From: DATLNF01 sp963765815 | Lineage (GTDB): Bacteria > Actinomycetota > Actinomycetes > BP-191 | Assembly: GCA_963765815.1 (NCBI GenBank) | Contig: CAVXXT010000003.1 | Coordinates: 372,001-436,000 of the forward strand | Reading direction: 5' to 3' | Length of the DNA stretch: 64,000 bases | Shown: piece after piece, positions 8,596 to 17,427 of the stretch | Position numbering within the stretch: position 1 is the stretch's first letter | Layout: each line of letters begins with the position of its first letter | Position numbers and translations under genes: made by a program | The notes under the pieces: generated by a model | What the model was told of the DNA's origin: nothing | What the model saw: only the letters and a program-made list of their open reading frames with translations | The model's database searches: none

Positions 8596-9742
8596 TCAGC
8601 TCGGTCGCACCGCCCGACCGCGCCACACGACTCCTTCGCCTGCACGCGACCGGCGCAACGCGGTCGCCCGATGCGCGACCAGCACTGCATCCGCGACGGG
8701 CGAGAGAGCAGCGAACATCGACCGGCTGGCGCGCGACGACCCGTAGCCGCGGCGTTGACGCCGAGCTGGGCGAGCAGCACCCGGCGCGCGGCGGCGCGCA
8801 CGCCGACCGACGAAGCGGAGACGGCGAGCAGCGGCACCGCAGCCTTCGCGACAGCCATCAGCGCGCCGACGACCACGCCGGTCATGCCCTCGTCGTGGAC
8901 GGCGGAGGTGTTGCGCAGCAGCCCGTTCCACATGGCGCGTCCGGTCGGGTACATGTCGACGACGAACCCGTCGAACGCCGAGAGAGCCGCACGTCGCCGC
9001 CGTGCGCCTTCACCAGCCTGGCCAGGGCGACGTCCTCGACCACCTCGCCCGCGACCGCCGCATGACCGCCGACCGCGTCGTACGTCGACCGTCGTACCAG
9101 CAGGCACTGCCCGCTCGCGAACACCGCCGGGTCGGTCGCGTCGGCGACCCGAGCGGGGTCGTGCCGCGCCGCCACGGCGAAGCCGACCTCGGGCAGCAGC
9201 CAGCCGACCAGCCCACGGGCGGGTGCGAGCGCGCCGACCGCTGAGACCAGGTCGGCGCCGGTCTCCTCCGCAGCGGCGAGCAGCCGGCGCAGCAGGTCCG
9301 GCGCGACCCGGACGTCGGCGTCGACGAACCAGAGCCACTCGCCATCGGCCACGGCCGCGCCGGTCGCGCAGGCCACCGGCTTGCCGCACTCTCCCGGTCG
9401 CGGCCCCCGGGACGACAGGACGCGAGTCCGCCGCCTCCGCGCCGCCGCAGCCGCTGCTGCGCGGGTCGCGTCGGAGGACGCGTCGTCGACCACGACGATG
9501 GCCGCGATGTCGGGTCCGGACGCGGCGATCGCCGCCACGCAGCCGGCGATGCTCTCTTCCTCGTCGCGGGCCGGGACGACCGCGGTCACCGTCGTCGTCG
9601 CCACGGCCGGTCGCCTCGGCACGCTCGGCAGGCGGTGCAACGGCGCGGCGAACCGCGCGAGCCCGCGCACCCGGTCAGCGGTCAGGAGCGCCGCAGCCAC
9701 CAGAGCGACGACGCCGAGGCGGTCAGCGGCGCGCGCCGGCAC
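8596..9742 (-). CDS. Family 2 glycosyltransferase, probably carotenoid glycosylation (frame broken twice)
   Basis: A membrane glycosyltransferase read from GTG 9742, which overlaps the crtYd end by 20 nt. The N-terminal helix is followed by the GT-A core: VTAVVPARDEEESIAGCV, VVVDDASSDAT, the DAD metal motif in FVDADVRV, and VVEDVALARLVK. The frame then shifts near 8980 into FDGFVVDMYPTGRAMWNGL and near 8745 into FAALSPVADAVLVAH and the VVWRGRAVRP end. This layout matches carotenoid-associated GT2 enzymes (CruC/CrtQ type). Each break is a missing base or two extra bases. Position in the crtYc-crtYd operon suggests it adds a sugar to a carotenoid end group; the acceptor is inferred. Confidence 0.78.
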
Positions 9743-10043
9743 GCCGCTCCCTGTCCCGCTGCCCGTGCCAGACCCACCACAGGAGAGTCTGGGTGACCAG
9801 CGCGAAGCCGAAGAGCAGGTCCTCGACCGGCGCGAACGCGACCCGCGCGCCGAGGATCGCGTCGGCGTCGTAGGTCACGATCTCCCGTCCGGTGAGGATC
9901 CCGTTGACCACGAGCTGGAAGCCGACGATGACGGCGTACGACGCCCAGAAGAGCCCTCGTCGCAGCAGCCCGGTGCGCAAGACCGCGACCTCGAGCGCGA
10001 CGGTGACGCCGACGCCGACCAGCGCCGCCGCGGTGTAGGTCAC
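9723..10043 (-). CDS. crtYd: Lycopene beta-cyclase subunit CrtYd
   Basis: 106 residues with three hydrophobic helices; the second half of an actinobacterial heterodimeric lycopene cyclase. It contains VNGILTGREIVTYD and the conserved acidic FAPVEDLLFGFALVTQT. The GTG start at 10043 forms a GTGA overlap with the crtYc stop. Together CrtYc and CrtYd cyclise lycopene ends to beta-ionone rings. No CrtEb/LbtB-type prenyltransferase, needed for C50 carotenoids, is nearby, so a C40 beta-cyclic product is more likely. Confidence 0.9.
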   Translation of the reverse strand: MTYTAAALVGVGVTVALEVAVLRTGLLRRGLFWASYAVIVGFQLVVNGILTGREIVTYDADAILGARVAFAPVEDLLFGFALVTQTLLWWVWHGQRDRERRAGARR

Positions 10044-10372
10044 GACCGGTCCTCGTCGCCGGCCCACCAGCCGGTGGCTGCGCGCATCGCCTCGAAGGTG
10101 AGGATCGCGCAGGTCGGGATCACGACGAAGAACAGCAGCTCCTCGAGCGGCAGGTCGCCGGGGAAGCGGACGTCGACGGTCTGCGCGACGTCGTACCTCC
10201 AGTGGCCCTGCGCTATCGCCCAGACATCCCACGCGACGAACGGCACGAGCACGGGCCCGAGCGACGCGAGCCATCGACGCGGCCGCCGGTAGACGTCGGC
10301 GCGGTAGTAGAGCTCGAGCGGGAGCGTGACCAGCACGCAGCCGGTGAGGACGAGGAGATAGGACGCGTGCAC
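10040..10372 (-). CDS. crtYc: Lycopene beta-cyclase subunit CrtYc
   Basis: A small membrane protein of 110 residues with the family hallmark LPLEELLFFVVIPTCAILT and the early segment TLPLELYYRADVYRRPRRW. It works with CrtYd, which it overlaps by GTGA. Start choice is uncertain. GTG 10372 has GAGG at 9-nt spacing and gives VHASYLLVL, like homologues. ATG 10381 and GTG 10399 are in frame upstream but lack a well-placed Shine-Dalgarno. It heads a three-gene operon with crtYd and the glycosyltransferase and is divergent from the lipoprotein gene at 10435. Confidence 0.9.
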   Translation of the reverse strand: MHASYLLVLTGCVLVTLPLELYYRADVYRRPRRWLASLGPVLVPFVAWDVWAIAQGHWRYDVAQTVDVRFPGDLPLEELLFFVVIPTCAILTFEAMRAATGWWAGDEDRS

Positions 10373-10434
10373 GCCGCGCATCCTCGCAGCAGCGCTCACC
10401 TAGACTCGGGGTCCCGACGACCTGTAGGAGATCC

Positions 10435-11323
10435 GTGGACCGCCGTACCTTCCTGCGCGCCGGCCTCGTGGGCGCGGCCGTGCCGATGCTCGGCGCCTGC
10501 AACGACGACGGCGAGCCGAAGGCGACGCCGACGGCGCCGGCGAGCGACGCCCTCCAGGACGTCGCCCCGGACGCGGCCAAGGGGCTGCAGATCCTCGACG
10601 CGCAGCCCGAGCTGGTGGTCGGCAGCGCGCGCTACTCCTTCGGCCTGCTCGACCCCGATGGCAGCCCCCTCACCGACGCCGACGTGACGGTGTACGCCGG
10701 CAGCGACGCCGCGAAGAAGCCCGAGGCTGTCGTCCCCGCGGTGTGGCTGCAGGGCGGAGTCGCGGAGAAGGCGATCTACGTCGCGCAGATCCCGTTCACG
10801 CGCGCCGGGCCCTACCTCGTCGCCGCGGTCGCGAAGACCAAGGACGGCGCCACGATCAAGGGCGGGGTGCAGGTCAGCGTCTCGTCGACGTCGGCGTCCC
10901 CGCTGCCGGGTCAGAAGGCGATCTCGACCCGCACGCCGACCACCGCGGTGCCCGACGGTGCCGACCCGGTCTGCTCGCGCAAGCCGGTCTGCACCATGCA
11001 CGACATCTCCCTCGACGCCGCGCTGAAGTCCGGCAAGCCGACGGTTGTCACCTTCAGCGCCCCGGCGTTCTGCGCGACCGAGACCTGCGGCCCGGTCGTG
11101 GACCTGGTCGAAGCCGCGAAGAAGGCATCACCCGGCGCCGCGCAGTGGATCCACGTCGAGGCCTACCGCAAGCAGGGAGCTGAGCTCGCGCCCGCGCTGA
11201 AGGCCTGGAAGTTCGCCACCGAGCCGTGGACCTACTTCATCGGCGCCGACGGCGTCGGTCGTGGAGCGGCTGGCCGGCGCGATCGGCGCCGAGGAGATCA
11301 CCGCCGCCCTCGCCAAGCTCTGA
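10435..11323 (+). CDS. Tat-exported lipoprotein with thioredoxin-like domain (one frame break)
   Basis: GTG start at 10435 behind TAGGAG. The N-terminus DRRTFLRAG is a twin-arginine signal and LGAC (Cys about residue 22) is a lipobox, so the protein should be anchored outside the membrane. Residues of about 50-150 form an Ig-like region. The C-terminal part has KPTVVTFSAPAFCATETCGP, a thioredoxin-like fold with a CxxxxC pair, suggesting redox activity. Near 11256 an extra G shifts the frame. The intended end reads VERLAGAIGAEEITAALAKL and stops at 11323. The actual substrate is unknown. Confidence 0.72.
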
Positions 11324-11369
11324 CCAGAGGGCCGCAGGGCACTCGACGGGGGTGTCGAACTCCTCGAGC

Positions 11370-11807
11370 ATGAGACTCCTCCTCGCCACCTCCGCCGCAC
11401 TGTCCCTCCTCGCCGCCGGACCGGCTCTCGCCGCCGGCCCGACCCATGCGCCGTGCAAGGCACCCGCCGGTGCGTTCGTGGTCAAGCCCGGCACGCCGCT
11501 CACCATGACCCCGACGACGCCGATCGGAGAGTTCTGGGAGTTCGGGGAGCCGGTTGGCGACTTCTACGTCGACCTCGGCGGCAAGCCGGTCGCGTCGACG
11601 AGCACGCTCGGGCTCACGCTGTCCTGGACCAACCCGGTGTCCGACTACGACCTCGTCGTCAACGGCACCAACGACGGCAGCGTCGACAACCCGGAGGTCA
11701 TCTCGGTGAAGAGCAGCCACTGCAAGAAGATCACCGTCGTCGTCGACGTCTTCATCGGCGTCCCGATCGACGAGCTCACCCTCGTCGCCAAGGCGACGCA
11801 GCGCTGA
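11370..11807 (+). CDS. Small secreted protein of unknown function
   Basis: 145 residues from ATG 11370. A clear Sec signal peptide (MRLLLATSAALSLLAAGPA, cleavage near ALAAG) is followed by a soluble domain with two Cys (HAPCKAP, SHCKKI) and an Ig-like or C2-like beta pattern (GLTLSWTNPVSDYDLVVNGT). The latter recalls pre-peptidase C-terminal or Ig-like modules, but I cannot assign a family. It follows the lipoprotein gene by 46 nt and may share its transcript. Confidence 0.65.
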   Translation: MRLLLATSAALSLLAAGPALAAGPTHAPCKAPAGAFVVKPGTPLTMTPTTPIGEFWEFGEPVGDFYVDLGGKPVASTSTLGLTLSWTNPVSDYDLVVNGTNDGSVDNPEVISVKSSHCKKITVVVDVFIGVPIDELTLVAKATQR

Positions 11808-11838
11808 CCCCCGCGAACAGTCCCAAGTCCTGAGTTGG

Positions 11839-12063
11839 ATGAGCGCACTGCATCAGCTCGTGAATCGTGAGATTGCGGTCGCCGAGGCAGTTCGGCTCCG
11901 GACTGCGTTCGAGACCTACGAGAGCCGCGACAACGGCCGCGAGTGGTCGTTGAGCGACCTCGTCGCCGGTCTGGCGACCGACGTCGGCGACCTGGCCCGC
12001 GGCGGGCCGAGTTCTGATCGTGACTTCTACGCGGCGTGCTGCATGAGGACGGCGACGACGTAG
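11839..12063 (+). pseudogene. Truncated MazG-like protein remnant
   Basis: A 74-codon frame. Residues 1-53 (AEAVRLRTAFETYESR, then REWSLSDLVAGLATDVGDLAR) look like the N-terminal helices of MazG-like nucleotide pyrophosphohydrolases. The expected continuation with the EExxD-type metal site is absent. After about 12000 the frame runs into the 3' end of the opposing DUF222-HNH gene (stop at 12027) and ends in unrelated residues. I infer a gene cut short at that junction. It could instead be a short genuine protein; confidence is modest. Confidence 0.45.
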
Positions 12064-13376
12064 TGGAGGTCGAGCCGGTCGTGGGTGGTCATCGGCGGCA
12101 GTGTGGTGGCGGTGATGATCCCGGTCGGGTCGAGTGCTTCCGCGGGCTGAACGGCGAGCGCGGGGTGGTGCAGGACGGGGACGCCGTCGGCGGTCTTCAC
12201 GGTCAGGGTGCGATCCGCGCGCAGGGTGAGCTGGAAGTCGAGCTGGTGGATCAGCGTGTGGTGCCGGCTGCAGACGAGCACGAGGTTCGCGAGGTCGGTG
12301 GGTCCGCCGTGGGACCAGTACTCGACGTGATGGCCGTGCAGCCGGTGGGTGCGGGTGCAGCCGGGGAAGCGGCAGCGCTCCCCGTCGATCTGGCCGAGCA
12401 GCTCGCGCAGCGGGTCGCTCAGGGTGCGGCTGCTGCGGCCGAGGTCGAACTTCGTCAGGTCGGCGGCGATGATCGGGCGCAGGTGCTCGCGCAGCTCCTC
12501 GAGTGACGGTGCGGCGTCCGGCGGGAGGATCTCGCCGTCGGCGGTACGGGCCCAGCCGGAGATCGGGTCGACCTGCGCGGTGAGCCGCTGCCGGGCCCTT
12601 CGGGCGGCGTCCGGCTTGCTCTTGATGGTGGTCGCGAGCGCGGTCTGCGCTACCCGGACCATCCCTTCGGCGATGCTCGCGCGCACCGTCGGGTCGGAGT
12701 CCTCTTCGCCGAGGGGCCGGCGCTGTGGAGAACTGCGTTCCGCGGAACGTTCCGCGTCCTCGTCCTGTGGACTGCTGCGTTCCGCGGAACGCTCGGCGTC
12801 GCGTTCCCGGTCGATCTCCTCCCGGGCGGCGTCGACGGCGGCGAGCAGGACCGCGCCCTGCTCGGCCGGCAGCTTCACCGTCAGCACCATCGTGCCGTCG
12901 TCGTCGTAGCGCACGGATGAGCGCATCTTCCACCGCGCATAGCCCGGGTCGGTTTCATCCTCGGCCGGCTTGCGCGCCCGGCGCACCCCACGGACCGTCC
13001 GCTCCAGCTGCTGGCCGGTCATCACCCGGGCCAAGTCGATCCACCGCTGCTCGTCACACGGCACCGCGACCCGGGTGATCGCCCGCACCTGCGAGTACGA
13101 CAGCTCGCCCCGGCACATCGCCCCGGTCACCAGCGGCAGCTGTACGAGCGCCCGCGCAGTTCGCGCCCGCTCCTGCGCAGCACGCGGCGCCCAGCCGAGG
13201 CGCCAGGTCAGCCACTGGGTCAACGACAGGAACCCGTGAGTGGCCCACCCCTCCCGCCGGTCGTACTCCGCGATCAGCGCCAGCAGCCGCGCCTCACCCG
13301 CCGCCACGCGGCCGGCCCAGGTCGCGATCTCATCCGCAACCTGCTCGTCAGACAATGCCTCGAAGGTCTCCGTCAT
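12027..13376 (-). CDS. DUF222 / HNH endonuclease (13E12-type repeat protein)
   Basis: 449 residues from ATG 13376. The N-terminal DUF222 helical region (about 1-230) has EYDRREGWATHGFLSLTQWL and LSYSQVRAITRVA. The C-terminal HNH domain shows CRFPGCTRTHRLHGHHVEYW, GGPTDLANLVLVCSRHHTLIH, with paired zinc Cys and catalytic His. These proteins are multicopy in actinobacteria and related to the mycobacterial REP13E12 family; biological role uncertain. A 14-residue unit (DAERSAERSSPQ core) is tandemly duplicated near residues 190-220. It lies next to a truncated MazG-like frame, suggesting this gene arrived by insertion. Confidence 0.9.
   Translation of the reverse strand: MTETFEALSDEQVADEIATWAGRVAAGEARLLALIAEYDRREGWATHGFLSLTQWLTWRLGWAPRAAQERARTARALVQLPLVTGAMCRGELSYSQVRAITRVAVPCDEQRWIDLARVMTGQQLERTVRGVRRARKPAEDETDPGYARWKMRSSVRYDDDGTMVLTVKLPAEQGAVLLAAVDAAREEIDRERDAERSAERSSPQDEDAERSAERSSPQRRPLGEEDSDPTVRASIAEGMVRVAQTALATTIKSKPDAARRARQRLTAQVDPISGWARTADGEILPPDAAPSLEELREHLRPIIAADLTKFDLGRSSRTLSDPLRELLGQIDGERCRFPGCTRTHRLHGHHVEYWSHGGPTDLANLVLVCSRHHTLIHQLDFQLTLRADRTLTVKTADGVPVLHHPALAVQPAEALDPTGIITATTLPPMTTHDRLDLHYVVAVLMQHAA
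12723..12806. repeat. 42-nt imperfect tandem duplication inside the HNH gene
   Basis: CTGTGG begins at 12723 and again at 12765, each followed within 10 nt by GCGTTCCGCGGAACG, giving a 42-nt period. The duplication is in frame (14 codons) and produces two copies of an AERSAERSSPQ-type unit in the linker between DUF222 and HNH. It is probably a harmless length change in a disordered linker. Confidence 0.7.
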
Positions 13377-13449
13377 CCTTCGAAAGTAGCGACTGGGTCT
13401 GACAGTTTTCGGGGCGCAGAGTTGCTGGGGCACACCGCTTCTGCCCGAG

Positions 13450-14205
13450 TCAACCGGCTAGCCAACTGCGGCTGATGCGGACGTCTACTCCGTCCGAGTA
13501 GTGCACCCGCGGCGCTCCATCGGGCGATGGCAGACCGGCCGCTCGGATGAGGCTCTCGTCGAGACTCACCACTGAGGCTGCGCGCAGCACCCACGGCGGG
13601 TGGACGGCGTGCGCGTGCCGAAGCCGGCCGCGCCAAGGCACGCTGAACAGTCGCCACCGTGCGGTGAGGAAGTGGTCCAGGGGCGACAGCCCAGCCGGGT
13701 CGAGTGGCGGTCCGACGTCGATCTCAAGGCTCAGTGACGCGCCGACCGGGCCGGGCCAACGACGCGTCGACGCGTAACGCAACCGATCCCCCGACCGCTC
13801 CGCCGTCATCGTCGACCAGAAGTAGGGCAGCCGGTACGTCGCCCGGGCGGCGACCACTGCCGCGAGACGGGCGGCGTCGAGCGAGAAGAACCAGACGCCG
13901 CTCCTGCCGGACGCGTCACGCACGTAGGTGCGGATGTTCGTCTCCGGGAACCGGCCCAACCACGGCGGAGTCGGCGACCTCGGCAGGCTCACCCGCATGA
14001 CGAAAGGCACCAGCCCTACCCACGCAGTGCCGTCCGCCGTCTCAACCGTCAAGCCGGGCGGCAGCAGGCGCTGTACGACGTCCGCGTCATACCGCCAGTG
14101 CAGGAAAGTCAGGTTGTTCCACGAGTGGCTCATGATCGCGCGCTGCACGTCGAAGGGGCAGGTCCCCGGCGAAGCGGACGAGTCCTCGCGCGCCGGTTGA
14201 GTCAC
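13450..14205 (-). CDS. DUF2071 (YqjF-like) family protein
   Basis: 251 residues. GTG start at 14205 overlaps the thiE stop as GTGA, so it is coupled to the thiamine operon. It shows the family pattern: SWNNLTFLHWRYDADVVQRL, then LLPPGLTVET, WVGLVPFVMRV and ETNIRTYVRD. DUF2071 proteins share the acetoacetate-decarboxylase-like beta fold, but the biochemical role is not known. Coupling to thiE may be incidental. Confidence 0.85.
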   Translation of the reverse strand: MTQPAREDSSASPGTCPFDVQRAIMSHSWNNLTFLHWRYDADVVQRLLPPGLTVETADGTAWVGLVPFVMRVSLPRSPTPPWLGRFPETNIRTYVRDASGRSGVWFFSLDAARLAAVVAARATYRLPYFWSTMTAERSGDRLRYASTRRWPGPVGASLSLEIDVGPPLDPAGLSPLDHFLTARWRLFSVPWRGRLRHAHAVHPPWVLRAASVVSLDESLIRAAGLPSPDGAPRVHYSDGVDVRISRSWLAG

Positions 14206-14873
14206 GCCAGCGCGTCCGCGAGCGTGCGAGCAGCCGCGCCGGGGTCGTCGGCTTCGGTGATGGCGCGCACCACCACCACCCGGCGGGCGCCGTGGGCGAC
14301 GACCTCATCGACATTCGTCAGGTCGATCCCGCCGATCGCGAACCACGGGCGGGTCGCCGGGTCGTCCGGCGGCCAGCGGCGTACGGCGTGGTCGAGCAGT
14401 GCCAGGCCGGCCGCGGGACGCCCCGGCTTGGTGGGGGTCGCCCAGGTCGGTCCGACGCAGAAGTAGTCGACGCCCTCCTCGACGGCGGCGCCGTCGACCT
14501 CGGCTACGGAGTGCGCTGACCGGCCGATGAGGATGTCGTCGCCGAGCAGCCGGCGCGCGAGAGGCACCGGGAGGTCGCCCTGGCCGAGGTGCAGGATGTC
14601 CGGCTGCGCCGCGAAGGCGACGTCGGCCCGGTCGTTGACGCTCCAGAGCCGGCCATGTCGACGTGCGGCATGGGCGACGACCTCGCACAGCGCGAGCTCC
14701 TCGGCCGCCTCGATGCCCTTCTCGCGCAGCTGCACGACGTCGACACCCGCCGCCAGGACGACGTCGAGGAATTCGGCCAGGTCGCCCTGCTCGCGGCGCG
14801 CGCCGGTGCACAGGTAGAGCCGCGCGTCGGCCAGCCGGGATCGCAGAGGTTCAGGCAGGGCAGAGTCAGCCAC
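14202..14873 (-). CDS. thiE: Thiamine-phosphate synthase ThiE
   Basis: 223 residues joining the thiazole phosphate and HMP pyrophosphate moieties into thiamine phosphate. Family blocks are LYLCTGAR, GVDVVQLREKG, WSVNDRADVA, HLGQGDLP, IGRSAHS, VDYFCVGPTWATPTKPGRPA and WFAIGGID. GTG 14873 is chosen because it overlaps the thiS stop (14866) by 8 nt, as expected in this operon. Intact frame, usual length. Confidence 0.95.
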   Translation of the reverse strand: MADSALPEPLRSRLADARLYLCTGARREQGDLAEFLDVVLAAGVDVVQLREKGIEAAEELALCEVVAHAARRHGRLWSVNDRADVAFAAQPDILHLGQGDLPVPLARRLLGDDILIGRSAHSVAEVDGAAVEEGVDYFCVGPTWATPTKPGRPAAGLALLDHAVRRWPPDDPATRPWFAIGGIDLTNVDEVVAHGARRVVVVRAITEADDPGAAARTLADALA

Positions 14874-15066
14874 CCGCGACCGCCCGGACCAGCTCGATGA
14901 CGTCGCCGTCGGCGAGCAGCACGGTGTCGACCTCGCTGCGCAGCAGCGCCTCGCCGTTGCGCTCGACCACGACCCAGCCGGTGCCGAGCCCGGCGGCGCG
15001 GACCAGGTCACCCGCCGTCGACCCGTCGGGGAGGTCCTGCGGCTCACCGTTGACCACGAGGTTCAC
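14866..15066 (-). CDS. thiS: Sulfur carrier protein ThiS
   Basis: 66 residues with a ubiquitin-like fold. It starts MNLVVNGEPQDLPDGSTAGD from GTG 15066 and ends ELVRAVAGG; the terminal Gly-Gly is the thiocarboxylate site that donates sulfur for thiazole formation by ThiG. It lies 7 nt after the Rv2175c-like gene and overlaps thiE. Confidence 0.93.
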   Translation of the reverse strand: MNLVVNGEPQDLPDGSTAGDLVRAAGLGTGWVVVERNGEALLRSEVDTVLLADGDVIELVRAVAGG

Positions 15067-15073
15067 GTGGTGC

Positions 15074-15445
15074 CTAGAAGCCTTGGGCCTGCGCGCGGCG
15101 CTTGACCTCGGTGCCGCGGTTCTCGACCAGCGCCTGGATGGGCGTGCCGGGCAGCGAGTCGTCCGGCGTGTAGAGCCAGCGGATGGCGTCGAGGTCGTCG
15201 TACCGCGCGTCACGCAGCAACGTGATGACGCCTGGCAGTCCCTTGGTGACGTGCCCGCCGTGCACGAACAGCGAGGGGATCGACAGCGGGCCGCTCTCCG
15301 GCGCACGGGTGGCGAGCACCTGACCGTCGCGGATCAGCTGCCGCACCCGGGTCACCTCGATGCCGAGCGCCTCGGCGGCGTCGGGCACGGTGATCCACTC
15401 GCCGACCAGCCCCCAGAGCTCGTCGACCGTCGTCTCGCTCGTCAC
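15074..15445 (-). CDS. Rv2175c-family winged-helix DNA-binding protein
   Basis: 123 residues from GTG 15445 (AGGACAGGAC upstream). The N-terminal half is a helix-turn-helix (EWITVPDAAEALGIEVTRVRQLIRDG). The C-terminal half has SIPSLFVHGGHVTKGLPGVITLLRDARY and DEAIRWLY-like residues, typical of the Rv2175c family. In M. tuberculosis the homologue lies beside pknL and is a substrate of that kinase. Here it is inside the thiazole operon, about 8 kb from the PASTA kinase. Its target DNA is unknown. Confidence 0.88.
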   Translation of the reverse strand: MTSETTVDELWGLVGEWITVPDAAEALGIEVTRVRQLIRDGQVLATRAPESGPLSIPSLFVHGGHVTKGLPGVITLLRDARYDDLDAIRWLYTPDDSLPGTPIQALVENRGTEVKRRAQAQGF

Positions 15446-15488
15446 GCGTCCTGTCCTCTCGTCGTACGTCGGTGGTGCAGCAGACCGC

Positions 15489-16621
15489 TCAGCGCAGGCT
15501 GAAGGCGTCCTTCCAGACCGGCTCGTAGCCGGCGGCCTCGAGCATCGCCGCAACCTCGGCCGGAGAGCGCTCGTCGCTGATCGCGAACTGCTCCTGCGCT
15601 CTCACCGGGGTGCGCGTAGCCACCCGGCTCGGTCGAGCTGCCGGCGCTCATGTGCGTCACCGCGATCCGCACCAGCCCGTCGCGCAGCGCGGCCGGCTCG
15701 CGGGTCGACAGCACGATGCCGGCGTCCGGCGCGACCAGCCGCAGCGCCGCCATCGCCTGCACGTACTCCGCGTCGTCGACCGGCACGACCGGCTGGAAGC
15801 CGGACGCGCTCGGCTTGATCCGCGGCAGCGAGACCGTCACCTCGGTGCGCCAGTAGCTGCCGCTGCAGCCACGCGGCGTGCTCGGCGACCGCGAGCACGT
15901 CGTGCCGCCAGTCGGCGGCCAGTCCGAGCAGCGCGCCGATGCCGAGCCGTCGTACGCCGGCCTCGGCCGCGCGCTCCACGGCCGCCAGCCGGCGGTCGTA
16001 GTCGCGCTTCCACCCGGCGACGTGCACCTCGGCGTAGCGGTCCCGGTCGTAGGTCTCCTGGTAGTGCACGACCCCCTCGAGCGCCGGCCGCGACGAGCCG
16101 CGCGTAGGTGTCGTCGCGACCAGGTCTGCGTCTCGATCGAGATCGACGGCGACCACCGGCGCGAGCCGCTGCACGACGTCGACGAGGTAGTCGGCGCTCA
16201 CCTCGACGCGGTGCTCGCCGCGTCACCAGCAGCAGGTGCCGGAAGCCTCGCGGCGACGAGCAGCGCCGCCTCCGCGACGACCTCGTCGACGGTCAGCGTC
16301 CGGCGTACGACGTCGAGGTCCTTGGCGAAGCCGCAGTAGGTGCACGTCGACAGGCAGGCGTTGGAGACGTAGAGCGGGGCGAACAGGCGCACCGCACGGC
16401 CGAAGCGGCGCAGCGTCACCGCCTGCGCCGCTGCCGCGAGCTCCTCCAGCCGCGTGGCCGCCGCCGGCGAGAGCAGCGCCGCGACATCGATGACGGTGGG
16501 GTGCTCCGCGGCGAGAGCCCGATCGACGTCGGCATCAGTGGCGCGCAGCGACTGCACAGCCAGCGAAGGAAGGTCGAGCGACGCGAGCTCAGCGGCGAAG
16601 CGCCCGGCGGGCTCGGCTCAC
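15489..16621 (-). CDS. thiH: 2-iminoacetate synthase ThiH (several frame breaks)
   Basis: Radical SAM enzyme that cleaves tyrosine to dehydroglycine for thiazole synthesis. The Cx3Cx2C cluster motif is seen as ACLSTCTYCGF. Later blocks include VHYQETYDRDRYAEVHVAGWK, RLGIGALLGLAADWR, VSLPRIKPSASGFQP and the end SPAEVAAMLEAAGYEPVWKD. They sit in different frames, so at least six single-base breaks must be corrected (for example an extra C in GTCGCCGCG near 16250). The GTG at 16621 overlaps the thiG stop as GTGA, and an extra C soon after it shifts the frame. All key motifs are present, so I read this as a functional gene with sequence errors. Confidence 0.85.
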
Positions 16622-17409
16622 GACAGGAAGCCGGTCAGCGGGCTGGACGCCTCGGCGTCGTGGCGCACCGCGCCGCGCCCGGCGAGGTAGCCGAGCCGGC
16701 CGGCCTGCGTCGCGAGGGCGAAGCCCGCGGCCATCGCGACCGGGTCGCGCGCCACCGCGATCGCGGTGTTGACCAGCACGGCGTCGGCGCCGATCTCCAT
16801 CGCCTCGGCGGCGTCGCTCGGGACGCCGAGACCCGCGTCGACGACGACCGGCACGCCGGCCTGCTCGACGATGATCTCGACCGCGTCGCGGGTGCGCAGC
16901 CCGCGGTTGGAGCCGATCCACGAGCCGAGCGGCATGACCGTCGCGCAGCCCGCCTCCTCGAGGCGCTGGCACAGGACCGGGTCGGCGGAGCAGTAGGGCA
17001 GGACGGTGAAGCCGTCGGCCACGAGCAGCTCGGCGGCGCGCAGCGTCTCGATCGGGTCCGGCGCAGGCCGCGCGGGTCGGGCGTGACCTCGAGCTTCACG
17101 AAGTCGCCAAGTCCGCCGGCCCGCGCCGAGCCGCGCCAGGCGGACCGCCTCGTCGGCGTCGACGGCGCCGGACGGTGTTCGGCAGCAGCGTGAAGCGCGC
17201 CGGGTCGAGCAGGTCGAGGATGTCGCCCTCGCCCGACCCGCGTCAGGTCGACCCGGCGCAGGGCCACCGTGACGATCTCGCGATCCGGACGCGACCAGCG
17301 CCTCCCGCATGACCGCGTGGGACGCGAACTTGCCGGTGCCGACCAGCAGCCGTGACGTGAACGAGCGACCGCCGATGACGAGCGGGTCGTCCGGCGATGT
17401 GGTGCTCAT
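16618..17409 (-). CDS. thiG: Thiazole synthase ThiG (several frame breaks)
   Basis: ATG 17409, first gene after the TPP riboswitch. It opens DPLVIGGRSFTSRLLVGTGKF with the Schiff-base region VTVALRRVDLTR in another frame. It continues with GDFVKLEVTPDP, ADGFTVLPYCSADPVLC, GSWIGSNRGLRTR, VVVDAGLGVPSDAAEAMEIG and ADAVLVNTAIAVARDPVAMA, ending TGFLS at 16618. ThiG forms the thiazole ring from DXP, ThiS-thiocarboxylate and dehydroglycine. About five single-base breaks lie between 17045 and 17290, mostly one extra C or G. The rest of the TIM barrel is intact. Confidence 0.88.
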   Translation of the reverse strand: MSTTSPDDPLVIGGRSFTSRLLVGTGKFASHAVMREALVASGSRDRHGGPAPGRPDAGRARATSSTCSTRRASRCCRTPSGAVDADEAVRLARLGAGRRTWRLREARGHARPARPAPDPIETLRAAELLVADGFTVLPYCSADPVLCQRLEEAGCATVMPLGSWIGSNRGLRTRDAVEIIVEQAGVPVVVDAGLGVPSDAAEAMEIGADAVLVNTAIAVARDPVAMAAGFALATQAGRLGYLAGRGAVRHDAEASSPLTGFLS

Positions 17410-17427
17410 GGCTGCGTGCTCATGACG

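Noticed and set aside
12027..13376. Prophage remnant around the HNH gene
   Set aside because: There is no integrase, terminase, portal or tail gene nearby; a lone DUF222-HNH gene is common in actinobacteria.
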